Positions 8,032 through 16,536 of a stretch of DNA of 64,000 bases are shown piece after piece. Position numbers and translations under genes: made by a program. Origin of the DNA: Gordonia sp. KTR9 (lineage in GTDB: Bacteria > Actinomycetota > Actinomycetes > Mycobacteriales > Mycobacteriaceae); assembly GCF_000143885.2 (NCBI RefSeq), contig NC_018581.1:4960001-5024000 (forward strand). Direction: 5' to 3'. Below the pieces are notes generated by a model, which saw nothing but the letters and a program-made list of their open reading frames with translations, had not been told where the DNA came from and did no database searches. Numbering within the stretch: position 1 is the first letter of the stretch; each line of letters begins with the position of its first letter.

Positions 8032-11000
8032 GTGTTCCGGTTCATCGGCACATTCGTCTACCGAATGCGCTTCCTCGTCATCGCGGTGCTGATCGCGATG
8101 ATGGCCGGACTCGGACTGTACGGTCTCGATCTCGGCAAGCACCTCAGCCAGAGCGGCTGGTTCGATCCGACATCGGAGTCCGACACCGGTGCGCGGTACG
8201 CCGACCAGGCGCTGGGGCGCGACCACACCTCCGACGTCATCCTGATGATCACCCCGCCCGAGGGCACCCGCGTCGACGACAAGGCCTTCGGGGCCAAGGT
8301 GGAGACGTTCGTCGAGGATCTGATCGCGACCCATCCCGACATCGTCGGACGCGCCGATCCCGGCCTGTACGACCCGTTCCTCGTCCAGCCCGCACAGAGC
8401 ACGCTGCAGGACCGGTTGTTCACCGAGGACGGCAGACACGCCTTCATCAGCATCGGTGTCGCCGGAGACGACGACACGACGGTTCTCGCCAACTACAAGA
8501 CCATCGAACCGTTCTTCGACGACATCGCCGAACGGTTCGATCTACCCGGTACGACCTTCGAACTGGCAGGTCTGCAGCCGGTGGCCGGTTCCATGGCCGA
8601 GGGCATGGACAAGGACATCCACCGGGCCGAGGTGCTCGCGCTGCCGCTCGTGGCGATCATGCTGTTCTTCGTGTTCGGCGGCGTCGTCGCCGCCTGTCTG
8701 CCCGTCCTGATCGGCGGTCTGACCATCGCCGGGTCGCTGGGCATCATGAAGATCCTGGCGCTCACCACCGAGCTGAACATCTTCGCGCAGTCGGTGGTCA
8801 CGCTGATCGGTCTCGGCATCGCGATCGACTACGGCCTGTTCATCGTGTCGCGGTTCCGAGAGGAACTCGGTGAGGGTTATTCGACGAAGGCCGCGGTCCG
8901 AAGAACCGTGATGACCGCCGGCCAGACGGTGGTCTTCTCCGCGACGATCATCGTCGCCGCGCTGGCGTGTCTGCTGATCATGCCGCAGGGATTCCTCAAG
9001 TCCGTCGCCTACGGCGCGATCGCATCGGTGTCCCTCGCCGCGATCCTGTCGATCACGGTCCTGCCGGCGATCCTGGGCATCCTCGGCCCCCGCGTGAACA
9101 TGCTGTCGATCAGCACGATCATGAAGTACACCGCGGTGCCGCTGGCCCGCCGCTTCTCCGGCGAGGAACGCGCCGTGGCGATCGAGAACCGGTTCAGCGG
9201 TCGCATGAAGACCAGCCAGGAGGTCGAGAACGGCTTCTGGGGCCGGCTCGCGACCTGGGTGATGAAGCATCCGGTCCGGACCGCGGTCCCGACCGTGCTC
9301 CTGTTGCTCGCGCTGATCATCCCGTTCGGCAGCATCCAGTTCGGCGGTATCAGCGAGAAGTTCCTGCCGCCGGACAATCCCAACCGTGTCGCACAGGAGA
9401 AGTTCGACGAGTACTTCCCGAGCGAGCGGACCGAGGCCATCAAGCTCGTCATCATCTACGACGAGTCCAGTCAGACCGACCAGAACAAGCTCGACGCGAT
9501 CGCCAAGCGCGCCGACGAGGTCCCCGGCTTCACGAACAAGTTCAGCGACCCCGACAAGTCCGACTTCGGCTCCTTCGACGCCGAGCGATACCCGAACGTG
9601 GGCGTCTACCAGGTGTCGGCGGGTCTGCAGGACCGGAACACCGCCGCCCAGGCGATCGAGCAGTTGCGCGCGATCGACACCGAGGGCCTCACGATGTACG
9701 TGGCCGGCACCCCGGCCCTGACGCAGGATTCGATCGACGCGCTGATGCAGCGGCTCCCGCTGATGGCGGTCATGCTCGTGCTCATCACCGGCCTGCTGAT
9801 GTTCCTGCAGTTCGGCTCGCTCGTCCTGCCCATCAAGGCCGCGCTCATGACGGCCCTCGGTCTCGGTGCCACGCTCGGCATCCTCACCTGGATCTTCGTC
9901 GACGGCCACGGCGCCGAGCTGGCCAACTTCACCCCGGGCCCGCTGTTCGCGGCCGTGCTGGTGCTCATCATCGCGATCGTGTTCGGCCTCTCGACCGACT
10001 ACGAGGTGTTCCTGCTCTCCCGCATGGTCGAGGCCAGACAGAAGGGTGCGAGCACAACCGAGGCGATCCGCAGCGGCACCGCGCACACCGGCGGCATCAT
10101 CACCGCGGCCGCCGCCATCCTCGTCGTGGTCACCGGCGCGTTCAGTCTGTCCGAGATCGTGATGATGAAATACATCGCATTCGGCATGATCGCCGCGCTG
10201 ATCCTCGACGCCACGGTCATCCGCATGCTTCTCGTCCCGTCGGTGATGAAGCTGCTCGGCGACGACTGCTGGTGGGCGCCGCGGTGGATGCGAGTGGTCC
10301 AGCGCAAGATCGGGCTCGGCGAGACCGTGCTCGACGACGAGCCCGACGAGCAGCGCGATGCCGGTGCCGGCGCCCGTCCGGTGAGCGCGGGCACCGTGGT
10401 GGCCGAGGCCCCGACGTCGGTGATGGCCGCGGCACGCAGGCAACCGGTCCCGGCGGGCGCAGTCCCCGGCCGGGGTCGGGTACCGGTGGGCACCGCGCGG
10501 TCCGCCACACCGGGCCGGCCGGCTCCGGACCGCCCGCACGGCACCGCCCGCCCGGGCGCACCGGCCGGCCAGACACCCGACCAGCGCACCGGTGCCGGAC
10601 CGACACCGGCTCCGGCGGGTCCACCGGCAGGTCCCCCGACGACCACGGGACGCCCGAACACCGGGCCGACCCCGCCGCGCACCCCGCCGGCGCGCGTCGG
10701 ACCGTCACCCGCACCCGGCGCTCCGAACCCCGAGCCGGCCGAACGCCGCCCGGTGGCGCCGTACCGTCGCTCCGCGCTGTCGAAGAGTGATCGTCCCGAC
10801 ACCGGTGGCTGGAGTCTCGGCGAAGGCGGCATCCGGCTCGGCGACGCCGCACCTCGGTCGGCGAACGGCGACCGTCCGACGGTCACTCCCCCGTCCGACC
10901 CGCCGCGCGTGCCGGAGACCGGCGGGCGCCCGAATCCGACTCCGGGCCCGGTTCGGCCGAACCCGGAGCCGACCGGCCAGCGTTCACCGCTCGGGCGACG

Positions 11001-11313
11001 GCCCGCCCTCGACGAGACCGGCCGCCGCCCCCTCGCGGCCTCGGTCAGCCCGGAGTCGTCGACCCCGTCGTCCCGTGGACGTCGCAGCGCCGGTCCCTCA
11101 CCGATGGAGCGCGGCCTGAGCGCCGACGCGACACCGGCGGCCGCCTCACGACCCGACGGCGGGCCCACCTCGGGTGAGCAGGATCGCCCGGCGGACGACT
11201 CGACTCGTCGCCGTCGCCCGCGCACGGACCGGCACGCCCGGTCCGACGACACCGGTGACGACGGCCAGATCAGCGTCCAGGAGCTGCTGAAGCGGAGTCG
11301 CTCGCAGAAGTAG
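8032..11313 (+). CDS. mmpL3: MmpL3 trehalose monomycolate flippase (RND superfamily)
   Basis: 1093 residues with 11-12 predicted membrane helices and two large periplasmic loops (residues ~35-185 and ~445-570). The proton-relay Asp-Tyr pairs conserved in MmpL3 are present: D266-Y267 (in GLGIAIDYGLF) and D656-Y657 (in GLSTDYEVF). It exports trehalose monomycolate for the mycolic-acid outer membrane. GTG start with GAAAGGA upstream. From about residue 765 the protein becomes a roughly 330-residue Pro/Gly/Arg/Thr-rich cytoplasmic tail, longer than in the 944-residue M. tuberculosis protein. It ends in a short ordered DDGQISVQELLKRSRSQK segment that resembles the conserved C-terminus. A hairpin terminator follows. 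Confidence 0.95.
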   Translation: MFRFIGTFVYRMRFLVIAVLIAMMAGLGLYGLDLGKHLSQSGWFDPTSESDTGARYADQALGRDHTSDVILMITPPEGTRVDDKAFGAKVETFVEDLIATHPDIVGRADPGLYDPFLVQPAQSTLQDRLFTEDGRHAFISIGVAGDDDTTVLANYKTIEPFFDDIAERFDLPGTTFELAGLQPVAGSMAEGMDKDIHRAEVLALPLVAIMLFFVFGGVVAACLPVLIGGLTIAGSLGIMKILALTTELNIFAQSVVTLIGLGIAIDYGLFIVSRFREELGEGYSTKAAVRRTVMTAGQTVVFSATIIVAALACLLIMPQGFLKSVAYGAIASVSLAAILSITVLPAILGILGPRVNMLSISTIMKYTAVPLARRFSGEERAVAIENRFSGRMKTSQEVENGFWGRLATWVMKHPVRTAVPTVLLLLALIIPFGSIQFGGISEKFLPPDNPNRVAQEKFDEYFPSERTEAIKLVIIYDESSQTDQNKLDAIAKRADEVPGFTNKFSDPDKSDFGSFDAERYPNVGVYQVSAGLQDRNTAAQAIEQLRAIDTEGLTMYVAGTPALTQDSIDALMQRLPLMAVMLVLITGLLMFLQFGSLVLPIKAALMTALGLGATLGILTWIFVDGHGAELANFTPGPLFAAVLVLIIAIVFGLSTDYEVFLLSRMVEARQKGASTTEAIRSGTAHTGGIITAAAAILVVVTGAFSLSEIVMMKYIAFGMIAALILDATVIRMLLVPSVMKLLGDDCWWAPRWMRVVQRKIGLGETVLDDEPDEQRDAGAGARPVSAGTVVAEAPTSVMAAARRQPVPAGAVPGRGRVPVGTARSATPGRPAPDRPHGTARPGAPAGQTPDQRTGAGPTPAPAGPPAGPPTTTGRPNTGPTPPRTPPARVGPSPAPGAPNPEPAERRPVAPYRRSALSKSDRPDTGGWSLGEGGIRLGDAAPRSANGDRPTVTPPSDPPRVPETGGRPNPTPGPVRPNPEPTGQRSPLGRRPALDETGRRPLAASVSPESSTPSSRGRRSAGPSPMERGLSADATPAAASRPDGGPTSGEQDRPADDSTRRRRPRTDRHARSDDTGDDGQISVQELLKRSRSQK

Positions 11314-11334
11314 CCGGGGCTGACCTACCCCGGC
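11313..11334 (+). terminator. Rho-independent-like terminator after mmpL3
   Basis: GCCGGGG (11313-11319) and CCCCGGC (11328-11334) form a seven-pair GC stem with an eight-base loop, starting at the last base of the mmpL3 stop codon. There is no T tract, as is common in actinobacteria. Confidence 0.5.
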
Positions 11335-11389
11335 GCCGCGCACCTCTGCCTCGGTCCGCGTGGATTCCCACATGTCGGCACGGAGCAAG

Positions 11390-12247
11390 TCAGAGAACGG
11401 TGTCGGGGTCTTTGCCTGTCAGCAGGCGGAATCGTTCCTTGTCGATATCGAGCCCGTGTTCGAGAACGGATTCGAGCATCCGGAGCCGCACGCCCTTCTC
11501 ATTGGCAGCTGCCAGGATCTCTTCGACCTGCTTCGGAGACATCCGCAGTGTGAGTCCGGCCGAGATCCGCTGGTCGAAGTAGTCCCAATTGTCCAGTACC
11601 CACGACGCCCCGCTGCTGATGGCTACTGCCTCGCGCACGTCTTCCTCGGTAAGCCCGTAGGCCTTGGCGAATTTCATCATCTCGGATGCCACGGTGCGTG
11701 TGGTGGTCATGATCGCGTTGTTGCACAACTTCGCCACCTCGCCGCCGCCGAGCGTGCCGAGGTAGAGCGGACGACCTATGCGTTCCAACAGCGGTTTGTC
11801 TGATCCGACGGTATCCGGTGACGCGCCGACCAGGACCGATAATGTTCCGTTGACGCGATCCTCCACGCTGCCGCTGACCGGGGCGTCGTACAGGGTCGCA
11901 CCCGTACCCTCGACCAGACGTGCGACCTCGAAGAGCGACGTCGGAGATACGGAAGACTGTATGACAACCGACTTCCCGGGACGCAGGTGTTCGACGAGCT
12001 CCTGTACCACCTGCTTGACAATGTGTTCGGGGTCTACGCAGACGATGATCGTGTCCGACGCGGTGGCGAGTTCACCGACGGAGCTCGCGGCCGAGGCCGT
12101 TTCGGCCACCAGTTTGTCGACGGCATTCGGGTCGATGTCGAACACGACAAGTTTCACACCAGTGCGCGCCAGACGAGTGGCGATACCGCCGCCCATGTTG
12201 CCGAGCCCGATATAACCTGCTGTGCCGGTGTATTTTTCATGATCCAT
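11390..12247 (-). CDS. NAD(P)-dependent beta-hydroxyacid dehydrogenase (HIBADH/GarR-like)
   Basis: 285 residues. Rossmann motif GYIGLGNMGGGIATRL at about residues 10-25. The beta-hydroxyacid dehydrogenase substrate motif APVSGSVEDRVNGTLSV lies near 118-134, and the catalytic Lys region GGGEVAKLCNNAIM near 168-181. Family members oxidise 3-hydroxyisobutyrate or reduce tartronate/succinate semialdehyde. ATG 12247 chosen because AGGAAGG lies upstream and the Rossmann fold begins just after it; the longer frame adds non-family sequence. It diverges from the MDR dehydrogenase/aldolase/ribBA genes. Next to an HpcH/HpaI aldolase it could reduce the aldehyde released by aldol cleavage, as GarR does after GarL. 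Confidence 0.85.
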   Translation of the reverse strand: MDHEKYTGTAGYIGLGNMGGGIATRLARTGVKLVVFDIDPNAVDKLVAETASAASSVGELATASDTIIVCVDPEHIVKQVVQELVEHLRPGKSVVIQSSVSPTSLFEVARLVEGTGATLYDAPVSGSVEDRVNGTLSVLVGASPDTVGSDKPLLERIGRPLYLGTLGGGEVAKLCNNAIMTTTRTVASEMMKFAKAYGLTEEDVREAVAISSGASWVLDNWDYFDQRISAGLTLRMSPKQVEEILAAANEKGVRLRMLESVLEHGLDIDKERFRLLTGKDPDTVL

Positions 12248-12648
12248 GAGTTGCTGGCCTTCCTGTTGACGGTCCGCGGACTCGCCGGTTGAGCAAGCAC
12301 CGACCCCGCAGGGGCAACCTACCCAGAATCCACGGGTCGGCGCACGTATCGATTGCGCGGTCACGCAAGTAATGGCGACCTGGCCCAGACCACGGCACCC
12401 ACCTCCTCAACTGCCTACTCAACCCGCTGACGTGCAGTTCTGCTGACCGTTGGCGCGCCGTCATCCGCTGCGCCGCGTTTCGGCGGTGTACCGACCGCCA
12501 CCTCGCCAGGCCATGACAGACCGAGAAGTGCAACCACGCGTTCACCGAATGCGTCTTTTCTCGCGACGCTCGTCCATCGCCCGCGCCCTCCCACGCGGTC
12601 ATGATCGAGAAGTCGATATCCGAGTACTTCGCACGGTCAGGAGCGTCC
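12248..12648. promoter_or_regulatory. Divergent intergenic region between the hydroxyacid dehydrogenase and the MDR dehydrogenase
   Basis: About 400 bases with no credible gene; it must hold the promoters for both directions. A candidate operator, TTGCG-N6-CGCAA, lies at 12353-12368. No regulator gene sits next to it, so the controlling protein is unknown. The ATG at 12601 lacks a ribosome-binding site, which is why the gene to the right is started at 12649. Confidence 0.4.
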
Positions 12649-13794
12649 ATGGCGGACACATCCCTTCTCGAGGGTTCAACGGCTACGGCAGTCGTCTACG
12701 ACGGACCGGAAGCCTTTCGGCTCGAATCGATTCCGCTGCCCGACCTCGGGCCCGGCGAACTCCTGGTCGAGATCGAGATGGCCGGCGTCGACGGTTCCGA
12801 GCTACACATGTTCCGCGGGGAGTTCGATCATCTGAACAAGCGGGCTCCGTTGATCTTCGGCGACGAGATCATCGGACGCGTCGTGGCCTCCGGTTCACCG
12901 TCGGAACGCGACGTGAAGGTCGGCGACCGAGTCACCGTGGAAGCACGTTGGCCATGCGCCGGCTGCCTGTTGTGTGACCGGGGCCAGTACTACCTCTGCG
13001 AGAACAATCCGAATCGTGAGGGCTACGGGCAGATCTCGATGAGCAAGGCCCCCGGACTCTGGGGTGGCTACGCGAGCCACGTCTTCGTCCCCAAGGCCGC
13101 ACTGGTGTACCGCGTGCCGGAAGCGCTCGACCTCGGCTCGGCTCTGGTCGGGTGTTCGGTTCTGGCGAACGGCTTGCGGTGGAACAACTTTGCCGGCATC
13201 GGTGCTGGAGATCGTGTTGCCGTCCTGGGACCGGGGCCCCAGGGTCTCGCGTGCGCCGCGGTGGCCCATCGTGCCGGCGCGAAAGTGATCGTGATCGGGG
13301 TCGAACACGACTCGGAGCGTCTTGCGGCAGCCACCCGGCTCGGAGCCGAGGCCGCGCTGACACTCGTTCCCGGTGAAGAAGACCAGTTGCTGGATCAGGT
13401 GCGTGAGGTTGTCGACGAGGTCGACTACGTCATCGAGGCATCGGGTGCCGGCTCCGCGAAAGCACTGGCCATACGGCTGGTGCGCCATCAGGGAACCATC
13501 GTCAACGTCTCGGTCTCCGGCACCGCGCCCGCGGATTGGATGGCCTTCCTGCGCAAGGAGGTGACCATCATGCACGCGCTGTCTCACCCGCACACGGTCG
13601 AAGCCGCACTGGAACTCGCGGTCGAGATGAAAAACGAGGGAACCGATCTCGGCGAGCTGATCACCCACCGCTTCGACCTGTCCGAGGCGGCCCACGCGAT
13701 ACAGGTCGCATCGTTCAACACCGATGAGCGCCCGATCAAGGTGGTACTCGTCCCCTCCTCGACCGGAGATTCTGAAGGGGGTGAGTCGGCATGA
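12649..13794 (+). CDS. Zinc-type medium-chain dehydrogenase (MDR) with altered catalytic zinc ligands
   Basis: 381 residues. N-terminal GroES-like domain followed by an NAD(P)-binding domain with VAVLGPGPQGLACAAVA near residue 184. The structural zinc site is intact (CAGCLLCDRGQYYLC near 103-117). At the catalytic site, the family's GxCGSDxH reads AGVDGSELH and the GHE motif reads GDE, so both usual ligands (Cys and His) are Asp. Start 12649 has AGGAG upstream; ATG 12601 does not. It is joined by a four-base overlap to the aldolase gene, suggesting successive steps on a polyol or sugar-acid-like substrate; the reaction is not known. Confidence 0.8.
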   Translation: MADTSLLEGSTATAVVYDGPEAFRLESIPLPDLGPGELLVEIEMAGVDGSELHMFRGEFDHLNKRAPLIFGDEIIGRVVASGSPSERDVKVGDRVTVEARWPCAGCLLCDRGQYYLCENNPNREGYGQISMSKAPGLWGGYASHVFVPKAALVYRVPEALDLGSALVGCSVLANGLRWNNFAGIGAGDRVAVLGPGPQGLACAAVAHRAGAKVIVIGVEHDSERLAAATRLGAEAALTLVPGEEDQLLDQVREVVDEVDYVIEASGAGSAKALAIRLVRHQGTIVNVSVSGTAPADWMAFLRKEVTIMHALSHPHTVEAALELAVEMKNEGTDLGELITHRFDLSEAAHAIQVASFNTDERPIKVVLVPSSTGDSEGGESA

Positions 13795-14552
13795 AGACGT
13801 CGGCCCGAGAGCGCTTCGACAGCGTGGTGGATCGCGGGGTGCGTCCCCTGGGCGCATTCGTGATGACGAACGATGCGTCGACCAGCGCGATCTTCGCCTC
13901 GTCCGGCTACGACTTCGTCATCATCGATCGCGAGCACGGGATGATTGATCTGACGGCGGCGGTGAACCATGTCCGCGCCGTCGAGTCGGGCGGAGCCGTA
14001 CCTCTGATCCGCGTTCTGGAACCCACCGCAGGTGCGCTCCAGCAGGCTCTGGATGCAGGTGCGCACGGGATCGTGATCCCGAAGGCCGAGGACACCACGG
14101 AGATCGAGCGACTCGTGAGCGCGACTCGGTACGAACCGGGCGGCCGCGGCAAGTGCCCGCAGACGCCCGGCGCCGGCTTCCTTGCCACCGAGTGGGAGGT
14201 GCGGGCCGCGCATCACAACCAGAACGTGCTGCTCATACCGCTGTTGGAGACGATGGCGGGGATCGAGAGCGCCGGACAGATCGCGGCCATCGAGGGCATC
14301 GACTACCTGTTCTTCGGCCCCGCCGACCTGTCCCAGGATCTCGGATTGGACATGTACGCCGACCGAGACAAGATCCGCGAGATCTTCATCGGTGTCCAGT
14401 CCGCTATTCGTCCGACCGGTGCGCGGATCGGTGCGCCCGTCGGATTCGGCCTCGACGAGGAGGCCGACTTCCTCACGATCGGATCCGACGTCGGCCACAT
14501 CCGGACCAAGGCCGTCGAGGGGCTGTCACGGTTCCGGCCCGCAAACCAGTGA
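13791..14552 (+). CDS. HpcH/HpaI-family class II aldolase
   Basis: 253 residues, the normal size. These metal-dependent TIM-barrel enzymes cleave 2-keto-3-deoxy acids to pyruvate plus an aldehyde (HpaI, GarL, YfaU). Visible landmarks are GAFVMTNDAST at about 19-29, FVIIDREHGMIDL near 41-53, VIPKAEDTTEIERLV near 88-102 and LIPLLETMAGIESA near 145-158, where the metal-binding Glu is expected. Strong GGGGGTGAG site upstream. Coupled by ATGA overlap to the dehydrogenase before it; ribBA follows 28 bases on. The pyruvate formed could be carboxylated by the pyruvate carboxylase nearby. Confidence 0.85.
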   Translation: MKTSARERFDSVVDRGVRPLGAFVMTNDASTSAIFASSGYDFVIIDREHGMIDLTAAVNHVRAVESGGAVPLIRVLEPTAGALQQALDAGAHGIVIPKAEDTTEIERLVSATRYEPGGRGKCPQTPGAGFLATEWEVRAAHHNQNVLLIPLLETMAGIESAGQIAAIEGIDYLFFGPADLSQDLGLDMYADRDKIREIFIGVQSAIRPTGARIGAPVGFGLDEEADFLTIGSDVGHIRTKAVEGLSRFRPANQ

Positions 14553-14580
14553 TTATGCCGTGGATACGAGGAGGCTCGAG

Positions 14581-15918
14581 ATGGACATCAATGCCAGGAG
14601 TGTCGGGCGCGTGACCGGCAAGAACAGCACCGTTGACGACGCCATCCGTGCGTTCACCGCCGGGGAGCTGGTGATCATCGTCGACGACGCATCGCGGGAG
14701 AACGAAGGCGACCTCGTCGTCGCCGCAGAATTCGCCACCGCAGCGCATCTGAACACGATGATCAACGAGGGGCGCGGCCTGGTCTGCGTCGCGGCTGACG
14801 GTTCCATCATCGACAGGTTGAATCTGCCGCAGATGGTCGAGTCGAACAGTGACAGCCACGGCACTGCATTCACGGTGTCGGTCGACTCCGTGGCCACCGG
14901 AACCGGCATCTCGGCCGCGGACCGAGCCACCACCGTACGCGCCATCGCCGATCCGGCCACCCAGCCGGCGCAGCTCCGACGACCCGGCCACATCTTCCCG
15001 CTTCGCGCGGTCGACGGCGGTGTACGGGTTCGGCGCGGGCACACCGAGGCCTCGGTGGACCTCGCCCGATTGTCCGGTCTGACACCGGCGGCCGCCATTT
15101 GTGAGGTGCTCGACGACGAGGGGTCCGCGGCCGACGGCGCCTACCTCCGTCGGTTGGCGCGCCGTCTCGACATCCCGCTGATCACGGTTGCCGAACTCGT
15201 CGCCCACCTCGACGCGCCTGACCACGTAGAGCCTCCTGTCGGTGCACGACTCCCCACGCGCTACGGGACCTTCTCCGCGGTGGCTCACCGAGACAGCAGC
15301 GGCACCGAACACCTGGCCCTCATTCTCGGGGATTTGGCGACGGTCGACGCTCCGCTGGTCCGCGTGCACTCCGAGTGTTTGACAGGCGACGTACTCGGTT
15401 CATGGCGGTGTGACTGTGGCGATCAGCTGGACCTCGCCCTCGCCGAGATCGGCGCCGCAGGAGTCGGGGCGGTCCTGTACGTGCGGGGGCACGAGGGTCG
15501 CGGGATCGGTCTCTTCGAGAAGATCAAGGCCTACGCCCTCCAGGACACGGGTTACGACACCGTCGAAGCCAACGTGCTCCTCGGGCATCCCGTCGACGCT
15601 CGCGACTACGGACCCGCAGTGGACATGCTGCGCATGCTCGAACTCGGTCGTGTCCGCCTGCTGAGCAACAACCCGGACAAGCTAACAGCACTGGAGCGGG
15701 CCGGCATCGAGGTCGAACTCGTTCCGCTCCGAACCCCCGTCCGAACGGACAACAGAGCCTATCTCGAGACGAAAACCCGGCTCCTCGGACACGGGCTCGA
15801 CGGTCCGACCGGGTGCGCACCTGCACCGGAGCCCCCCACCCGGCAGTTCGGGACTACAGATGGCGACATCACCGCACTCGAGTCCACCGGACACGCGAAG
15901 AGAAAGGAATCCGCATGA
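14581..15918 (+). CDS. ribBA: Bifunctional DHBP synthase / GTP cyclohydrolase II
   Basis: 445 residues. Two fused enzymes start the two branches of riboflavin synthesis: 3,4-dihydroxy-2-butanone-4-phosphate synthase (residues ~10-210, motif RENEGDLVVAAEF) and GTP cyclohydrolase II (residues ~220-400). In the latter the zinc cysteines are in VHSECLTGDVLGSWRCDCGD and the catalytic region is GHEGRGIGLFEK. All key residues appear intact. GAGGAGG precedes the ATG. A core vitamin gene inside a catabolic operon, directly coupled (ATGA) to a flavin reductase, is unusual. I infer a dedicated flavin supply for flavoenzymes of the region, probably as a second copy beside a chromosomal rib operon. Confidence 0.92.
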   Translation: MDINARSVGRVTGKNSTVDDAIRAFTAGELVIIVDDASRENEGDLVVAAEFATAAHLNTMINEGRGLVCVAADGSIIDRLNLPQMVESNSDSHGTAFTVSVDSVATGTGISAADRATTVRAIADPATQPAQLRRPGHIFPLRAVDGGVRVRRGHTEASVDLARLSGLTPAAAICEVLDDEGSAADGAYLRRLARRLDIPLITVAELVAHLDAPDHVEPPVGARLPTRYGTFSAVAHRDSSGTEHLALILGDLATVDAPLVRVHSECLTGDVLGSWRCDCGDQLDLALAEIGAAGVGAVLYVRGHEGRGIGLFEKIKAYALQDTGYDTVEANVLLGHPVDARDYGPAVDMLRMLELGRVRLLSNNPDKLTALERAGIEVELVPLRTPVRTDNRAYLETKTRLLGHGLDGPTGCAPAPEPPTRQFGTTDGDITALESTGHAKRKESA

Positions 15919-16409
15919 CCGACCTACAGGAGCCCGTGAGCACGGAGGTACTACGGGACGTGTGTGGCCGCTGGGCCACCGGGGTCGCCGTTGTCACCGG
16001 CCGTGACACCGACGGCAGCCCGTTGGGGATGGCGGTCAACTCGTTCACCTCCCTGTCGCTCACCCCTCCCCTGATCCTGTTCTGCCCCGGGCTCTCCTCG
16101 AGCACCTGGCCGGGAATCCGGGCGACCGGGCGATTCGCGGTGAACATCCTCGGTGCCGAGCAGGCGGCGCTCGCCGGCGCCTTCGCCCGCTCGGGTGGGC
16201 CGAAATTCGATGGGGTGGAACTCGACTCACTCCCGGACGGATTACCGGCCCTCCGCGGAGCCATCGCCCGCCTGGTGTGCGACATCGAAGAGATCCATCC
16301 CGGCGGTGATCACGAGATCGTCGTCGGACGAGTTACCCATACGGTGCAGGACGAGCGTCCGCCGCTGTTGTTCTACCGGGGGCGTACCTCACCCATGACC
16401 TCCAGCTGA
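15915..16409 (+). CDS. FMN-binding flavin reductase (HpaC/NtaB-like)
   Basis: 164 residues, the single split-barrel flavin reductase domain. Landmarks are RDVCGRWATGVAVVTG at about 13-28, GMAVNSFTSLSLTPPLILFC near 36-55, and a C-terminal GDHEIVVGRV. Such proteins use NAD(P)H to make free FMNH2 for a partner monooxygenase. Coupled to ribBA by ATGA overlap with AGAAAGGAA upstream. The likely partner is the NtaA-type FMN monooxygenase at 21084-22484, although it lies on the other strand. Confidence 0.87.
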   Translation: MTDLQEPVSTEVLRDVCGRWATGVAVVTGRDTDGSPLGMAVNSFTSLSLTPPLILFCPGLSSSTWPGIRATGRFAVNILGAEQAALAGAFARSGGPKFDGVELDSLPDGLPALRGAIARLVCDIEEIHPGGDHEIVVGRVTHTVQDERPPLLFYRGRTSPMTSS

Positions 16410-16536
16410 GCGAGGTCCGATCCACGAGCTCAGGCTCTTCCCGATGGTTGGCTTCGACCGTCGGGTGCCAGGCGACGACCGCCGGCGCAGGCGATCTGCA
16501 CGCGAGACCCCCACGACCTAGACGAGGAACAACCCG

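Noticed and set aside
8542..10539. 665-codon reverse-strand frame inside mmpL3
   Set aside because: Antisense shadow; repetitive Asp/Arg/His composition and no start site, against clear RND helices on the + strand.
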